Of a DNA stretch of 64,000 nucleotides, positions 1 to 9,706 are shown piece after piece. The position numbers were made by a program, and so were the translations under genes. The stretch comes from Craterostigma plantagineum (lineage: Eukaryota; Streptophyta; Magnoliopsida; Lamiales; Linderniaceae). Location of the stretch: NCBI GenBank assembly GCA_027422505.1, contig JAPQWV010000414.1, forward strand, positions 186,001 through 250,000, in the 5' to 3' direction. Under the pieces are notes generated by a model, which did no database searches, was not told the DNA's origin, and was given only the letters and a program-made list of their open reading frames with translations. Each line of letters starts with the position of its first letter. Positions within the stretch are counted from its first letter, which is position 1.

Positions 1-239
1 CCCGAACCCTAACACTAGAAATGGGACAAAATACAGCGTTTGATATCCTTAAATTGCTTAATTCTGATGTCACTACAAAAAAAGGGCTAATTGGAATTCA
101 GGCCCTATTAACAAGTTTAAATAGGATTCAGGCCCTCTCTATATTTTAAATAGGGAGAAGGACCCAAATGATATTTATGTGAGGGATAAGGACTCATTCA
201 GATTGAAAAGACTCTTTTACCCTTACTTTCGTCGAAAAT

Positions 240-654
240 TACATCAGCTTTTTAGACCTAAATCTTTAAATGTTATAAAGTGGTACATAAATCTTATTTA
301 GTGGTATTATTAGCTTTTCCCTAAAATCGAGTGAGACTAAAAACCGATTTTCAGTACCACAAACCCTAATATTAGCTTTCCTCTTCGTCGAGAAAACTCG
401 AAATTTTTCTACCGATCTGAACCCTTAATCGACGAAACCCGGCCGATTTCAACACTTCATCGACGAATTTTGCGATGGCTCCGAAGAAAAACCCCGTCGA
501 TCGCCAAGAAAGTGGTCGAAAGAAGGAGAAGAAAGTTGCTGGGAAGAAGAACGGCGTCGAATGATGGCTCTGCTTGTGTTTTGACTGTGTGTAGCACTTT
601 TGGTGTTTTGAATGATGGCTCTGCTTCTGTTTTTCACTGTATTTTGCGTTTTGA
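240..654 (+). other. Gene-like segment with a 29-codon lysine-rich ORF inside the composite insertion
   Basis: A short ORF (475-564) opens MAPKKNPVDRQESGRKK and is rich in Lys and Arg. It is preceded by a leader containing AAACCCTAAT and CTTCGTCG repeats. Just after it, a ~30-bp phrase around GATGGCTCTGCTT is repeated at 562 and 612. It resembles a captured or decayed gene start within a DNA transposon. I do not recognise a family and claim no function. Confidence 0.25.
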
Positions 655-1216
655 ACTAGTTCTATTTTCATACCACACATCACATGTAAATTATACCACT
701 TAATAATATTCCGGTAACAATTTATACTCCATTCATAACAAGAAAATAAGAACATTGCAGAACCTTCTTGGGCCTATTACCGTCTCCATCTTTATACAAT
801 ACCACATCACATGCAAATTATACCACCTAATATAGTTTGGTACCAATTTATACTTCACTTGTAACAAAAAATACCAAGAAGCTTCATGGGCTATTACCGT
901 TTCCATATTTATAAAATAGCACATCACATGTAAATTATATCACTTAAGTATAGTTTGGTACCAATTTATACTCCATTCGTAACAAAAATAAGACATTCCA
1001 GAAGCTCCATGGGCCTATTACCGTCTCCATCTTTATAAAATACCGCATCACATGTACATTTTACCAATTAAGTATAGTCTGATACCAATTTATACTCCAT
1101 CCGTAACAAAAATAAGAATATTTCAGAAGTTCCATGGGCCTATTATCGTGTCCATCTTTATAAAATACCACATCACATGTAAATTATACTACTTAAGTAT
1201 AGTTTGGTACCAACTG
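655..1216 (+). repeat. Tandem repeat of ~125 bp, left part of an array split by the Athila insertion
   Basis: Five consecutive units are visible. Each contains TACCACATCACATGTAAAT, then TTTGGTACCAATTTATACTC, TCGTAACAAAAA, CCAGAAGCTTCATGGGCC and TTACCGTCTCCATC. Landmark positions are about 671, 799, 917, 1041 and 1166, giving periods of 118-128 bp. The last unit is cut at ATACT (1217-1221) by the retrotransposon, and the array continues at 14076. Confidence 0.85.
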
Positions 1217-1409
1217 ATACTTGATAAACGCATTTCAATGCGTTTATCGTAATATTTATTCAGGGTATAATAGAGCTTTAACAATTAAATTACGCATTTA
1301 TTGGATATATTTACACTTGTTTGATTGTTGAAGGAGCTTAGGACGAGTTTCGGGCGAAAACGAGCGAAAACGAGGCAAAACGGAGCAAAAAGGGCAGAAA
1401 CTGCCCTCG

Positions 1410-1674
1410 GTCACGGCCAGACGCATTACGCGTCACGGCCGTGACGAGGGACAGAGAGCGAAAGAGAGAGACGCTGGTGACGGTCACGGCCGTGACGCTT
1501 AACGCGTCTGGCCGTGACGCGAGGCAGAGAGGTGCGCTGATCATGGTCACGGCCGTGACCTTCAATGCACTTGGCCGTGACCTGGGGCAGAAAGTGACGA
1601 GACGCGGACGATGATGGTCACGGCCGTGACGGCCCATGTCCAAGGCCGTGACCGACTCGGAAATCAGTATAAAA
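1410..1674 (+). promoter_or_regulatory. LTR core promoter: four 36-bp palindromic modules plus TATA box
   Basis: Modules lie at 1410-1445, 1483-1518, 1546-1581 and 1617-1652. Each combines the 14-bp palindrome GTCACGGCCGTGAC with a 9-bp half-site separated by exactly 13 bp. The first reads half-then-full and the other three full-then-half. TATAAAA at 1668-1674 follows the last module by 15 bp. The palindrome contains two inverted TGAC(G) words, which are core half-sites for plant bZIP/TGA factors; that the modules bind such proteins is inference. The same set recurs in the 3' LTR at +11,452. Confidence 0.7.
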
Positions 1675-2082
1675 AGCCCAAATTCAACCCAGAATCGAGA
1701 GAACTCACCAGAGATCAATTCCCAATCATCCAGAGACGAAATTAGGGCGAAAAGAACAGGAAATCCCGTCCCAGAGCGCAAGAGACGGATCAACGAAGAA
1801 TCCACGGCGAATTAACGAAGAACGAAGATCTTTCCCCGAGATCACACCAGATTCATCAGTAGGAAAGATCATGAGTTCTTCGGCTTTATCTTTCAATTCT
1901 TTCGTAGTTTTTCCCTTTATTATGAGTAGCTAAATCCCGTTGTGTTTGGGATTAGATGAACGCTAGAATAATTCGCAGTTAAGCCGTATATTATCGTGAC
2001 TTTGTGCTATTGACTATTTATCGTTCTATGAATATGTTTCGTTGCTTTAATATGTCTATGTGTTAAAGTGATTGCTTGGAAA

Positions 2083-2235
2083 AACGTTTAGGGCGACAGC
2101 TAAATAACGTTTAGGCCGTTCATAGAAGATAGGATTCGAGTATAGGGCGAAAGCAAATACTCGATCCTCGCGTTAGTAATTCGTGAATTTTAGATTCCCG
2201 CGAGCGTTTAGGGCGACAGCAAACTCGCAAGCGGG
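2083..2235 (+). other. Three predicted RNA stem-loops with a shared apical GGGCGAMAGC
   Basis: Three inverted repeats follow one another in the transcribed LTR. 2083-2111: AACG/TTTAG pairs with CTAAA/CGTT around GGGCGACAGC. 2133-2166: CGAGTAT pairs with ATACTCG around AGGGCGAAAGCAA. 2197-2235: CCCGC pairs with GCGGG, and inside it GCGAG/GTTT pairs with AAAC/TCGC around GGGCGACAGC. Stems differ while the loop word is kept, which suggests selection on RNA structure. A packaging, dimerisation or translation role is possible but unproven. Confidence 0.5.
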
Positions 2236-2629
2236 CAGGAAATTACTGCGATTTAGTCTTAAGCACTTAGGAGCGATTTTATTATCTTAGCTGTAAATAC
2301 CTAGCGGGATTCGAATCCCGAGCACGTCTTTATCATCTGAAAACTCTCATATCAGTTAGTCGCGTCCTTTGAATTTCTGATTGAATTAGGAGTGGTCTGT
2401 TAGGTTGAGTCGTCAACAATCTGCGTATTTTCTTTAGGCTAAATATCGAGTCGATTAGGTCATTACTAGTACTTGATTTATTCCTCGTGTTCGATACTCG
2501 TTTACTCACTTTACTGCACTACAAACGATGGGTTCACTGCCTATCGCACGTTGGTGATAGTAATTAGGTTTACGTTTTATTTTATCACTTGTCGCACTTT
2601 CATCACTCACTACGTGTCGATCAAGTTTT

Positions 2630-2646
2630 TGGCGCCGTTGCCGGGG
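2630..2646 (+). other. Athila primer-binding site, tRNA-Asp(GUC)
   Basis: TGGCGCCGTTGCCGGGG starts 6 bp after the LTR end. It is the reverse complement of the 3' end of plant tRNA-Asp including CCA, the primer typical of Athila elements. The remaining 200 bp to the gag start is an untranslated leader rich in T and G. Confidence 0.88.
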
Positions 2647-2853
2647 AATAAATTGATATTAGGAACACCGTAGTTCGGTACTTTAGCCACTGTGATTTCG
2701 ACGTTTTCTTTGCTTTTACTGTTTGCGTCAATTGTGTTATTTGCATTAGTTATTTTCCTGCGTCGTTATTGATTTCGTATTCCTATTCGTCGTATTCGTT
2801 TACTTTTCGCTAATCTTTATTTCTCACTCATTGAAGGTACGATTCAGCGGTGA

Positions 2854-5334
2854 ATGACCCGAAGCCATCCATCGGGCCCCATCGTTGAAGCCGACCCGGA
2901 TTTCGAACGAAAGTTGCGAAGGAAGCTTAAGTACGATACTGAAGGAGCATCCACTAGCTCTCAGGACCACTTAGTTAGCTATTCAGAGGATAATTCGCAG
3001 GAATCCATTCAGAATTCACGTGTAGAGGCAGCCGTAGATAGTCCCTACACAGAAGTAGACATGGCGGACCACCGAGTTCCCGTCCATAACATTCCCGAGG
3101 AGGAACCATCACTTCAGGACCTCCTCAAAAATGCCGCATTAGGCGGTACTGAATCGGCGATCGTCATCCCGCCGATAGAGAATAACAACTTCGAACTGAA
3201 GCACTCCTGGCTTCAGATGATTTTTCAGACAGCCCAGTTCGAGGGTAATCCCGACGACGACCCTTACTCACATCTTAAGGCATTCCTGACGGTGATAGAC
3301 ACCATCAAGATTAATGGGGTCCCGGGCGATGCAATCAAGTTGATGCTGTTCCCATTCTCACTCAAGTTCAGAGCAAGGGACTGGTTGGATATGTTGCCAC
3401 CAAGGTCGATCACCACCTGGGAGGAGATGCGAGCCGCTTTCATCAACCATTACTTCCCACTGACAAAGGTGCTAAGGCTGAAGACGGAGATTTCCCTATT
3501 TCACCAGAAGGACTCAGAGAACCTGTACGAAGTGTGGGAGCGTTATAAGGCCTTATTAAAGAGGTGCCCGCAGCACGGGATGTCGAAGGCAGCCCAGATC
3601 AACCGATTCCATGAGGGGCTCAACGATCAGACTGTTCATATGTTAGACGGAGCCGCGGGAGGAGGACTCGTGAAGCTTAATGCCACCGACGCGTGGAATT
3701 TAATTGAGGACTATTCGAGGAACAGCTTCATGAGGGGCAATACCAGGATGAAAACACCCGGTGTATTTGGAGTTAGCCAGGAGACAGCCACTAATGCCAA
3801 GATCGAGGCGCTTCAGCAGCAACTTGCCTCGACGAACTCTCAGTTGCAGACGGTAATTGGTGCATTGCTTCCCAAGTCCGGGCAGACTCAGCCCGTGAAC
3901 GCCGTGGCCACTACCACACCGACGCAGCACACCCCTTATGTGCCCTTGTGCGGAATTTGCGGAGCAGCCCACGAGACCTCAGAATGCCAGCTTGGGCAGT
4001 CATTGGAGCACGTCGACTATATGGGTAACTACCAAGGTGGCCAGCGGAGTTTCCAACCTCGGGCTCATCCTAACTTGGCGTACGGGAATCAGAATCATCA
4101 GGGCCAAGGACCGCCAGGATTTCAGCCCAGACCATCCGGATTCCAAAACGGGCCACCACGACAATACCAGAACGCGCCTGCGGGAGGATCCGACGACATG
4201 AGGGAAATGAAGGACATGATGAAGACGCTTCTCACGAACTTCAGCAGCACCACCGCAGCCCACGAGAACCGAATGACGAAGATGGAGGAATACATGGAGG
4301 CGAATGACTTGCGTGCTCAGAACACGGACGCCTCGCTCAAAAAGTTGGAGCAACAGATGGGCCAGATGGCGAAGCAGTTGGCGGGGCGCACTCAAGGATC
4401 GCTCCCAAGCTATACCGAGCCCAATCCAAAGGAGTACTGCAAGGCGGTGACATTGAGGAATGGACGGGAATTGCAAGAAGTGCCCGCCAAGAAGAAGGCA
4501 AAGGAGAGTGCCAGCTTTGAGAGCCACGACGAGCCCGATGTGGAGGAAATCGGAGGCGACAACGCCGAGAAGGCCGACGCTGAGAAGGAGAAGGTCGAGC
4601 CCGAAAAGGATAAGGTGACGGAGATTCAGCGGCCACCGGTGAAGCCATACCAACCGAAGATCCCGTACCCGGCCCGACTGAAAAAGGACAAGAACGAGGC
4701 GCAGTTTGGTAAATTTATGGGTATGTGTAAGGAATTACATATTAACTTACCTTTTGTTGAAGCTATTACGCAGATGCCCAGCTTCGCCAAGTTCTTGAAG
4801 GACTTGCTGACGAACAGAAGGAAGCTCGAACACGTCTCCACCGTCTGCCTACGAGGGGAGTGCTCAGCGATCCTCCAAAGCAAGATTCCTAAGAAGCTAA
4901 AAGACCCAGGGAGTTTTACTATTCCCTGTCTCATAGGAGATTTAGTGATTGAGCGTGCGTTAGCAGACCTAGGCGCTAGTATTAATCTTATGCCGTATTC
5001 TATGTTTAAGCGTTTAGGACTAGGCGAGCCACGACCCACTAGGATGAGCCTCCAATTAGCGGATAGGTCGTTAAAGTACCCTCGAGGTGTTATCGAGGAT
5101 GTCTTAGTTAAAGTAGATAAGTTTGTGATTCCCGCAGATTTCGTTATCTTAGATATGGAGGAAGATGAAAATGTCCCCTTGATTTTAGGTAGACCATTCT
5201 TAGCCACGGGGGAAACCATGATAGACGTTAGGAACGGGACGTTAACCTTGACGGTAGATGGGGAAAAGGTTACCTTTGATATGGCCGACTCAATGAAAAA
5301 GAGTAGCGAGCAGGACGATAAATGTTATTTTTAG
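2854..5334 (+). CDS. gag: Athila gag-protease polyprotein (826 aa)
   Basis: This is the structural polyprotein of the element and forms the virus-like particle. Residues ~100-300 form the plant retrotransposon gag domain ([41 protein letters not shown]). A zinc knuckle [13 protein letters not shown] near residue 368 has Cys-x2-Cys-x3-His-x4-Cys spacing, one residue shorter than the classical CCHC, as I recall for Athila-type Gag. A Met/Lys-rich coiled segment follows, then [17 protein letters not shown]. The aspartic protease is at the C-terminus: [13 protein letters not shown], active Asp near residue 705, and later [12 protein letters not shown]. The ORF ends TAG with protease included and no RT, so the gag/pol break falls between PR and RT. 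The start is the first ATG after the leader. No frame damage is visible. Confidence 0.93.
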   Translation: MTRSHPSGPIVEADPDFERKLRRKLKYDTEGASTSSQDHLVSYSEDNSQESIQNSRVEAAVDSPYTEVDMADHRVPVHNIPEEEPSLQDLLKNAALGGTESAIVIPPIENNNFELKHSWLQMIFQTAQFEGNPDDDPYSHLKAFLTVIDTIKINGVPGDAIKLMLFPFSLKFRARDWLDMLPPRSITTWEEMRAAFINHYFPLTKVLRLKTEISLFHQKDSENLYEVWERYKALLKRCPQHGMSKAAQINRFHEGLNDQTVHMLDGAAGGGLVKLNATDAWNLIEDYSRNSFMRGNTRMKTPGVFGVSQETATNAKIEALQQQLASTNSQLQTVIGALLPKSGQTQPVNAVATTTPTQHTPYVPLCGICGAAHETSECQLGQSLEHVDYMGNYQGGQRSFQPRAHPNLAYGNQNHQGQGPPGFQPRPSGFQNGPPRQYQNAPAGGSDDMREMKDMMKTLLTNFSSTTAAHENRMTKMEEYMEANDLRAQNTDASLKKLEQQMGQMAKQLAGRTQGSLPSYTEPNPKEYCKAVTLRNGRELQEVPAKKKAKESASFESHDEPDVEEIGGDNAEKADAEKEKVEPEKDKVTEIQRPPVKPYQPKIPYPARLKKDKNEAQFGKFMGMCKELHINLPFVEAITQMPSFAKFLKDLLTNRRKLEHVSTVCLRGECSAILQSKIPKKLKDPGSFTIPCLIGDLVIERALADLGASINLMPYSMFKRLGLGEPRPTRMSLQLADRSLKYPRGVIEDVLVKVDKFVIPADFVILDMEEDENVPLILGRPFLATGETMIDVRNGTLTLTVDGEKVTFDMADSMKKSSEQDDKCYF

Positions 5335-8300
5335 ACGTATTTGAGCACGATTTCCTCTTTTCCGTGCAAGGTCTTTCACAGGTCGGCGATCACGACATAC
5401 ACACGCTTATGGCAATCGACGAGTGTGGGGAGGAAGTCGACGAGCCTATTGTAGCCATCGATGAAAGCAGCGAAGAGGACAAGGAGAAGAGCTCAGTTGA
5501 GGAACCGCCGGTCCTAGAATTGAAGCCGCTGCCCGACCACCTCGAGTACGCGTTTCTGAACAATAATGGAGGGTTGCCGGTCATCATCTCCTCAAACCTC
5601 GATGATGGGCAGAAGGGTCAGCTTTTAGACGTGTTGAAGACGCACAAGAAGGCCCTGGCATGGAAGATATCCGACATAAGGGGTATCAATCCCAGCTACT
5701 GCACACACAAGATCCTCATGGAGGATGACTTCAAGCCGGTCGCTCAACGTCAAAGGCGCCTCAATCCCAACATGAAGGACGTTGTCAAGAAGGAAGTAAT
5801 CAAGCTGCTAGACGCGGGGATGATTTATCCCATCTCAGACAGCGCATGGGTCAGCCCGGTCCAAGTAGTCCCAAAGAAGGGAGGCATGACGGTCGTCACC
5901 AACGACAAGAACGAACTGATCCCGACGAGAACCGTGACCGGATGGCGCGTCTGTATAGACTACAGGAAGTTGAATGATGCGACGAGAAAAGATCATTTTC
6001 CCCTACCTTTTATTGACCAGATGTTAGAAAAACTAGCAGGTCACTCATTCTATTGTTTCCTTGATGGTTTATCAGGTTATCTACAGATTCCTATAGCACC
6101 CGAGGACCAGGAGAAGACGACGTTTACGTGCCCGTTCGGAACGTTCGCGTACCGAAGGATGCCATTCGGATTATGCAATGCCCCAGCCACCTTCCAGCGA
6201 TGCATGATGGCCATATTCGACGAACTGGTAGGTGAGGTAATGGAGGTATTTATGGACGACTTTTCTGTTTTCGGTTCCTCGTTTGATGCATGTTTATCGA
6301 ATCTGAAGCTCGTGCTCGCACGATGCGAGGAAACGAATTTGGCACTTAATTGGGAAAAGTGCCATTTCATGGTTCGAGAGGGTATAGTTCTCGGTCATAA
6401 GATTTCTTCTAAAGGAATCGAAGTGGACCGAGCTAAGTTAGAGACGATAGAAAAATTGCCTGTTCCCTCGAACGTGAAGTCGATTAGAAGTTTTCTAGGA
6501 CATGCGGGATTTTATCGTAGATTTATCAAAGACTTTTCTAAAATCGCACGTCCTATGTCTAGATTGTTAGAGAAAGATGCCCCGTTTGATTTCAATGGCG
6601 AATGCCTGCATGCTTTCAATTTACTTAAGGAAAGACTTATCGCAGCACCTATTATGGTCGCCCCCGACTGGGGGCTGCCCTTTGAACTAATGTGCGATGC
6701 TAGTGACTATGCAGTTGGGGCCGTGTTAGGGCAGCGTAAGGACAACCACTTCAGGCCGATCTATTACGCGAGTAAGACGTTAGACGCAGCCCAAGCCAAT
6801 TACACGACCACTGAGAAGGAACTGTTGGCCGTCGTGTTTGCTTTCGACAAGTTCAGGTCATATTTAATCCTGTCTAAAGTTATTGTTTTTACTGACCACT
6901 CTGCTCTCAAGTACTTGTTAGCAAAACCCGACGCCAAGCCAAGACTAATTCGGTGGATCCTGCTACTGCAAGAGTTCGATATAGAGATCCGCGACAAGAA
7001 GGGTGCGGAGAACCTAGCGGCAGATCACCTCTCCCGACTAGAGGAGTCCGAGATATACAATAAGAACGAGAGGGCGATACACGATCGATTCCCAGACGAG
7101 CACCTCTACGCGATACACGTAGTAAGTGACGACACCCCTTGGTTTGCAGATTACGCTAACTACCTTGTTGCGAGAGTCCTACCAAAGGAATACACGAGTC
7201 AGCAAAAGAAGAAATTCTTTTCTGATTTGAGGTACTACTTTTGGGAAGACCCGTATCTTTTCAGGCGATGTGCAGACCAGGTAATACGGCGATGCGTGGC
7301 TGCCCCGGAATCGACGCAGATCCTTAGACATTGCCACAATGGACCGACCGGAGGGCATTATGCAGCAAATCGTACCGCTCAGAAGGTGTTGGAGAGCGGA
7401 TTCTACTGGCCCACGATCTTCAAGGACGCGCAAAGGTACGTTGACACTTGTGATCAGTGTCAGCGCGCAGGTAATATTTCTAAACGCGACGAAATGCCCC
7501 AGAACTTCATCTTAGTTTGCGAAATTTTCGATGTATGGGGTATTGATTTCATGGGTCCATTTCCTAGCTCATACAATAATAAGTACATCCTAGTTGCGGT
7601 CGATTATGTTTCTAAGTGGGCCGAGGCGCAAGCCTTACCCACGAATGATGCTAGGGTAGTCGTTAGATTTTTGCGAGCATTGTTTTCACGTTTTGGGGCA
7701 CCTAGATGCATCATTAGTGATAGAGGCACTCACTTTTGTAACACCCAGTTTTCACGCACGTTAGAACGTTACGGTGTTAAGCATAGCCTATCCACCCCAT
7801 ATCATCCCCAAGCTAGTGGTCAAGTCGAGGTAGTGAACCGTGAGTTGAAACGTATTTTAGAAAAAACCATAGAGGGGAACCGTAGGGAGTGGGCAAATAA
7901 GTTAAATGATGCACTTTGGGCATATAGGACTGCATATAAGACCCCCATAGGCACTACACCATATAGATTAGTTTATGGTAAAGCATGTCATCTTCCCGTA
8001 GAAATAGAGCATAAGGCATATTGGGCCATCAAGTCCTTAGATCTTGATTTGGGGAACGCCGGCGGAAAGCGGCAACTCCAAATCAACGAGTTAGACGAGT
8101 GGCGTTTGTCGGCTTATGATAACGCCCGCATGTACAAGGAACGTTCTAAGGCATATCATGACAAAAAGATTAGGCAAAGGCGAGAGTTTCAGGAAGGGGA
8201 TCAAGTCCTTCTTTTTAACTCTCGACTTAGGCTTTTTCCTGGCAAGCTTAGATCACGCTGGTCAGGACCGTTCACTGTTACCCGTGTTTTCCCTTATGGT

Positions 8301-8426
8301 ACTGTTGAGATTTCAGGTATGGAGCAGGGAACGTTTAAGGTGAACGGCCATAGGTTGAAGCACTATCTCGCAGGCGAGGAAGACGCGACCGAGAGGGAAG
8401 TGCTGTACTTAGACTTCCAAAATTGA
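5322..8426 (+). CDS. pol: Athila reverse transcriptase-RNase H-integrase polyprotein (1034 aa)
   Basis: It copies the element RNA and inserts the cDNA. RT spans ~130-420: [20 protein letters not shown], then FMDDFSVFG near residue 310, the Athila form of YxDD. RNase H spans ~450-570: [34 protein letters not shown]. Integrase starts with an HHCC finger near 665-715 ([23 protein letters not shown]). Its catalytic D,D,E lie in [18 protein letters not shown] and [17 protein letters not shown] (~740, ~800, ~835). The C-terminal part includes [13 protein letters not shown]. The ATG overlaps the gag stop by 13 bp in the -1 frame, so expression needs frameshifting or re-initiation. No stop interrupts it and all catalytic residues are present. 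Confidence 0.93.
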   Translation: MLFLDVFEHDFLFSVQGLSQVGDHDIHTLMAIDECGEEVDEPIVAIDESSEEDKEKSSVEEPPVLELKPLPDHLEYAFLNNNGGLPVIISSNLDDGQKGQLLDVLKTHKKALAWKISDIRGINPSYCTHKILMEDDFKPVAQRQRRLNPNMKDVVKKEVIKLLDAGMIYPISDSAWVSPVQVVPKKGGMTVVTNDKNELIPTRTVTGWRVCIDYRKLNDATRKDHFPLPFIDQMLEKLAGHSFYCFLDGLSGYLQIPIAPEDQEKTTFTCPFGTFAYRRMPFGLCNAPATFQRCMMAIFDELVGEVMEVFMDDFSVFGSSFDACLSNLKLVLARCEETNLALNWEKCHFMVREGIVLGHKISSKGIEVDRAKLETIEKLPVPSNVKSIRSFLGHAGFYRRFIKDFSKIARPMSRLLEKDAPFDFNGECLHAFNLLKERLIAAPIMVAPDWGLPFELMCDASDYAVGAVLGQRKDNHFRPIYYASKTLDAAQANYTTTEKELLAVVFAFDKFRSYLILSKVIVFTDHSALKYLLAKPDAKPRLIRWILLLQEFDIEIRDKKGAENLAADHLSRLEESEIYNKNERAIHDRFPDEHLYAIHVVSDDTPWFADYANYLVARVLPKEYTSQQKKKFFSDLRYYFWEDPYLFRRCADQVIRRCVAAPESTQILRHCHNGPTGGHYAANRTAQKVLESGFYWPTIFKDAQRYVDTCDQCQRAGNISKRDEMPQNFILVCEIFDVWGIDFMGPFPSSYNNKYILVAVDYVSKWAEAQALPTNDARVVVRFLRALFSRFGAPRCIISDRGTHFCNTQFSRTLERYGVKHSLSTPYHPQASGQVEVVNRELKRILEKTIEGNRREWANKLNDALWAYRTAYKTPIGTTPYRLVYGKACHLPVEIEHKAYWAIKSLDLDLGNAGGKRQLQINELDEWRLSAYDNARMYKERSKAYHDKKIRQRREFQEGDQVLLFNSRLRLFPGKLRSRWSGPFTVTRVFPYGTVEISGMEQGTFKVNGHRLKHYLAGEEDATEREVLYLDFQN

Positions 8427-8501
8427 GCGATCAGCGAAACGTCCGGCTAAAGACGGTAAAGTAAGCGCTCTTGGGAGGCAACCCAGGTATTTTTATTTAT
8501 G

Positions 8502-8502
<1 letters not shown>

Positions 8503-8536
<34 letters not shown>

Positions 8537-8790
8537 TCGTCGGTCACGGCCAACTGCTTAAGCAGTCACGGCCGTGACGTGCATAACATTGCACACTGCC
8601 ATGAGTCACGGCCAACTGCTTAAGCAGTCACGGCCGTGACACCCAGCAGAGGCACTCACTGCCTCTCGTCACGGCCAACTGCTTAAGCAGTCACGGCCGT
8701 GACGCCTATATTTTATAAAAAAAAAAAAAAAAAATAAAATAAAAAAAAAATAATAAAAAAAAAAATAATAAATAAAAAAAAAAAAAAAAT
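8503..8790 (+). repeat. Poly(A) and A-rich tracts between pol and ORF3
   Basis: A pure A run of about 29 lies at 8505-8533, and a second, imperfect A/T-rich stretch at 8717-8790. They bracket palindromic modules 5-7. Homopolymers like these are unusual inside an otherwise GC-rich element and could mark retroposed or template-switched RNA joined downstream of pol. Confidence 0.75.
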
Positions 8791-8928
8791 CGCCCCGATT
8801 ATGTCACGGCTCGTGACATTAATGTCACGGCCGTGACGCGCGGCAGTAGAGGCCGCTGCCTAAGGTCACGGCTTAGACCTATATAGGTCACGGCCGTGAC
8901 CTAGGCGTTTTCACCCTTTAAAAAATTT
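8543..8928 (+). promoter_or_regulatory. Putative internal promoter of ORF3: five palindromic modules plus TATA-like box
   Basis: Modules lie at 8543-8578, 8605-8640, 8668-8703, 8803-8837 and 8865-8900, all in half-then-full orientation and mostly 62-63 bp apart. In the first three the spacer itself contains the palindrome GCTTAAGC. The fourth has a 12-bp spacer, so it is 35 bp. TTTAAAAAAT at 8917 is 16 bp after the last module, nearly the spacing seen before the LTR TATA box. A CT-rich leader follows. That this drives a separate ORF3 transcript is inference. Confidence 0.5.
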
Positions 8929-9706
8929 TTTTTTTTTCTCTTTCTCCTATTTCTCTCCTCTCTTCTCTCTCTCTCTCGCGACTCTTTCTCTCCCACCACC
9001 CAAAATCACCACCCCACCACCTAAAATCGCCACCGTCCTCCCCCAATCCGACGATCCACCACCTAAACCTCACAATTCGTCCCCCCTATCATCAAAAAAT
9101 TCGAAGGTTTGACTTTTCTTACTCTTTGCACTATTTCGTCCAAGTTGTGGGGAATCTCGTCAAAATTGTTGATATTTTGGGTAGGATCGTTCATTACATG
9201 ATATATGTACTATTGGGTATGCTTAATTCGTCGAAATTAGGTGCGATTTTTCGAATTTTGTGACGAACCCTAATTTTCAAATTGGGGCTTTTTCGAATTG
9301 GGGTTTAATTGTTGCTTCTATTGCTCTTTATTGACCGATATATGCTATGAAATGCTTTGGGTATGCTTGATTACATGAATTCGTGGTTCAATTTTGCGGA
9401 TTTTTACGACGAACCCTAATTTCAAAATTGGGGATTTCTGAAATTATTTGGTACATCCCGTTGCGTTGATGATATTAACTAACCTCGATTCATAATATGA
9501 TATATTTGGGTGCATTAGCATATTCAATTTTGGATTTGGATGAAGTGATTTTGGTTGCACGCCACGTGTTCGATAAAATGCCAATTTGAGCCTTTCATGT
9601 GTTTGCATATGCGAGTTACTACGTCGCCGTTATTTTGGTCGAGTCGAACCGCTTTGAATTTAATTGAGTTAGTCTCGTTGAACTCACATCTTTTCTTTCA
9701 GGTACT
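8929..9706 (+). other. ORF3 leader with a candidate 5' intron
   Basis: 8929-9000 is a CT-rich stretch like plant 5' leaders. AAGGTTTGAC near 9104 is a possible splice donor. TTTTCTTTCAGGTACT near 9690-9705, 5 bp before the ORF3 ATG, is a strong acceptor with a polypyrimidine tract. Between them is T-rich, ORF-free DNA with repeated GACGAACCCTAATTT phrases (9261 and 9409). It could serve either a spliced subgenomic RNA or an internally initiated one. Confidence 0.45.

Larger units (their letters stand above)
1222..2623 (+). repeat. Athila 5' LTR (1402 bp)
   Basis: It is bounded by TG and CA, with the inverted end TGAT...ATCA. U3 holds four 36-bp palindromic modules and a TATA box. The transcribed part holds three predicted stem-loops (2083-2235) and a 16-bp perfect palindrome CGGGATTCGAATCCCG at 2305-2320. 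The long antisense ORF at 1338-1805 occurs in both LTRs and is most likely a by-product of GC-rich sequence. Confidence 0.93.

Noticed and set aside
1410..1652. CRISPR-like array (palindromic repeats with spacers)
   Set aside because: This is plant nuclear DNA inside an LTR. There are few repeats, orientation varies, no cas genes are present, and the 36-bp unit includes its own spacer.
1338..1805. 155-codon antisense ORF in each Athila LTR
   Set aside because: It lies over U3 promoter modules on the wrong strand. Identity between the two copies only reflects LTR identity, and the composition is driven by the palindromes.
2305..2320. tRNA gene suggested by GGGATTCGAATCCC
   Set aside because: Only a T-arm-like palindrome. 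No D-arm, anticodon arm or acceptor stem could be built around it.
4000..4653. 217-codon antisense ORF
   Set aside because: Shadow of the GC-rich gag reading frame, with no domain and no separate signals.
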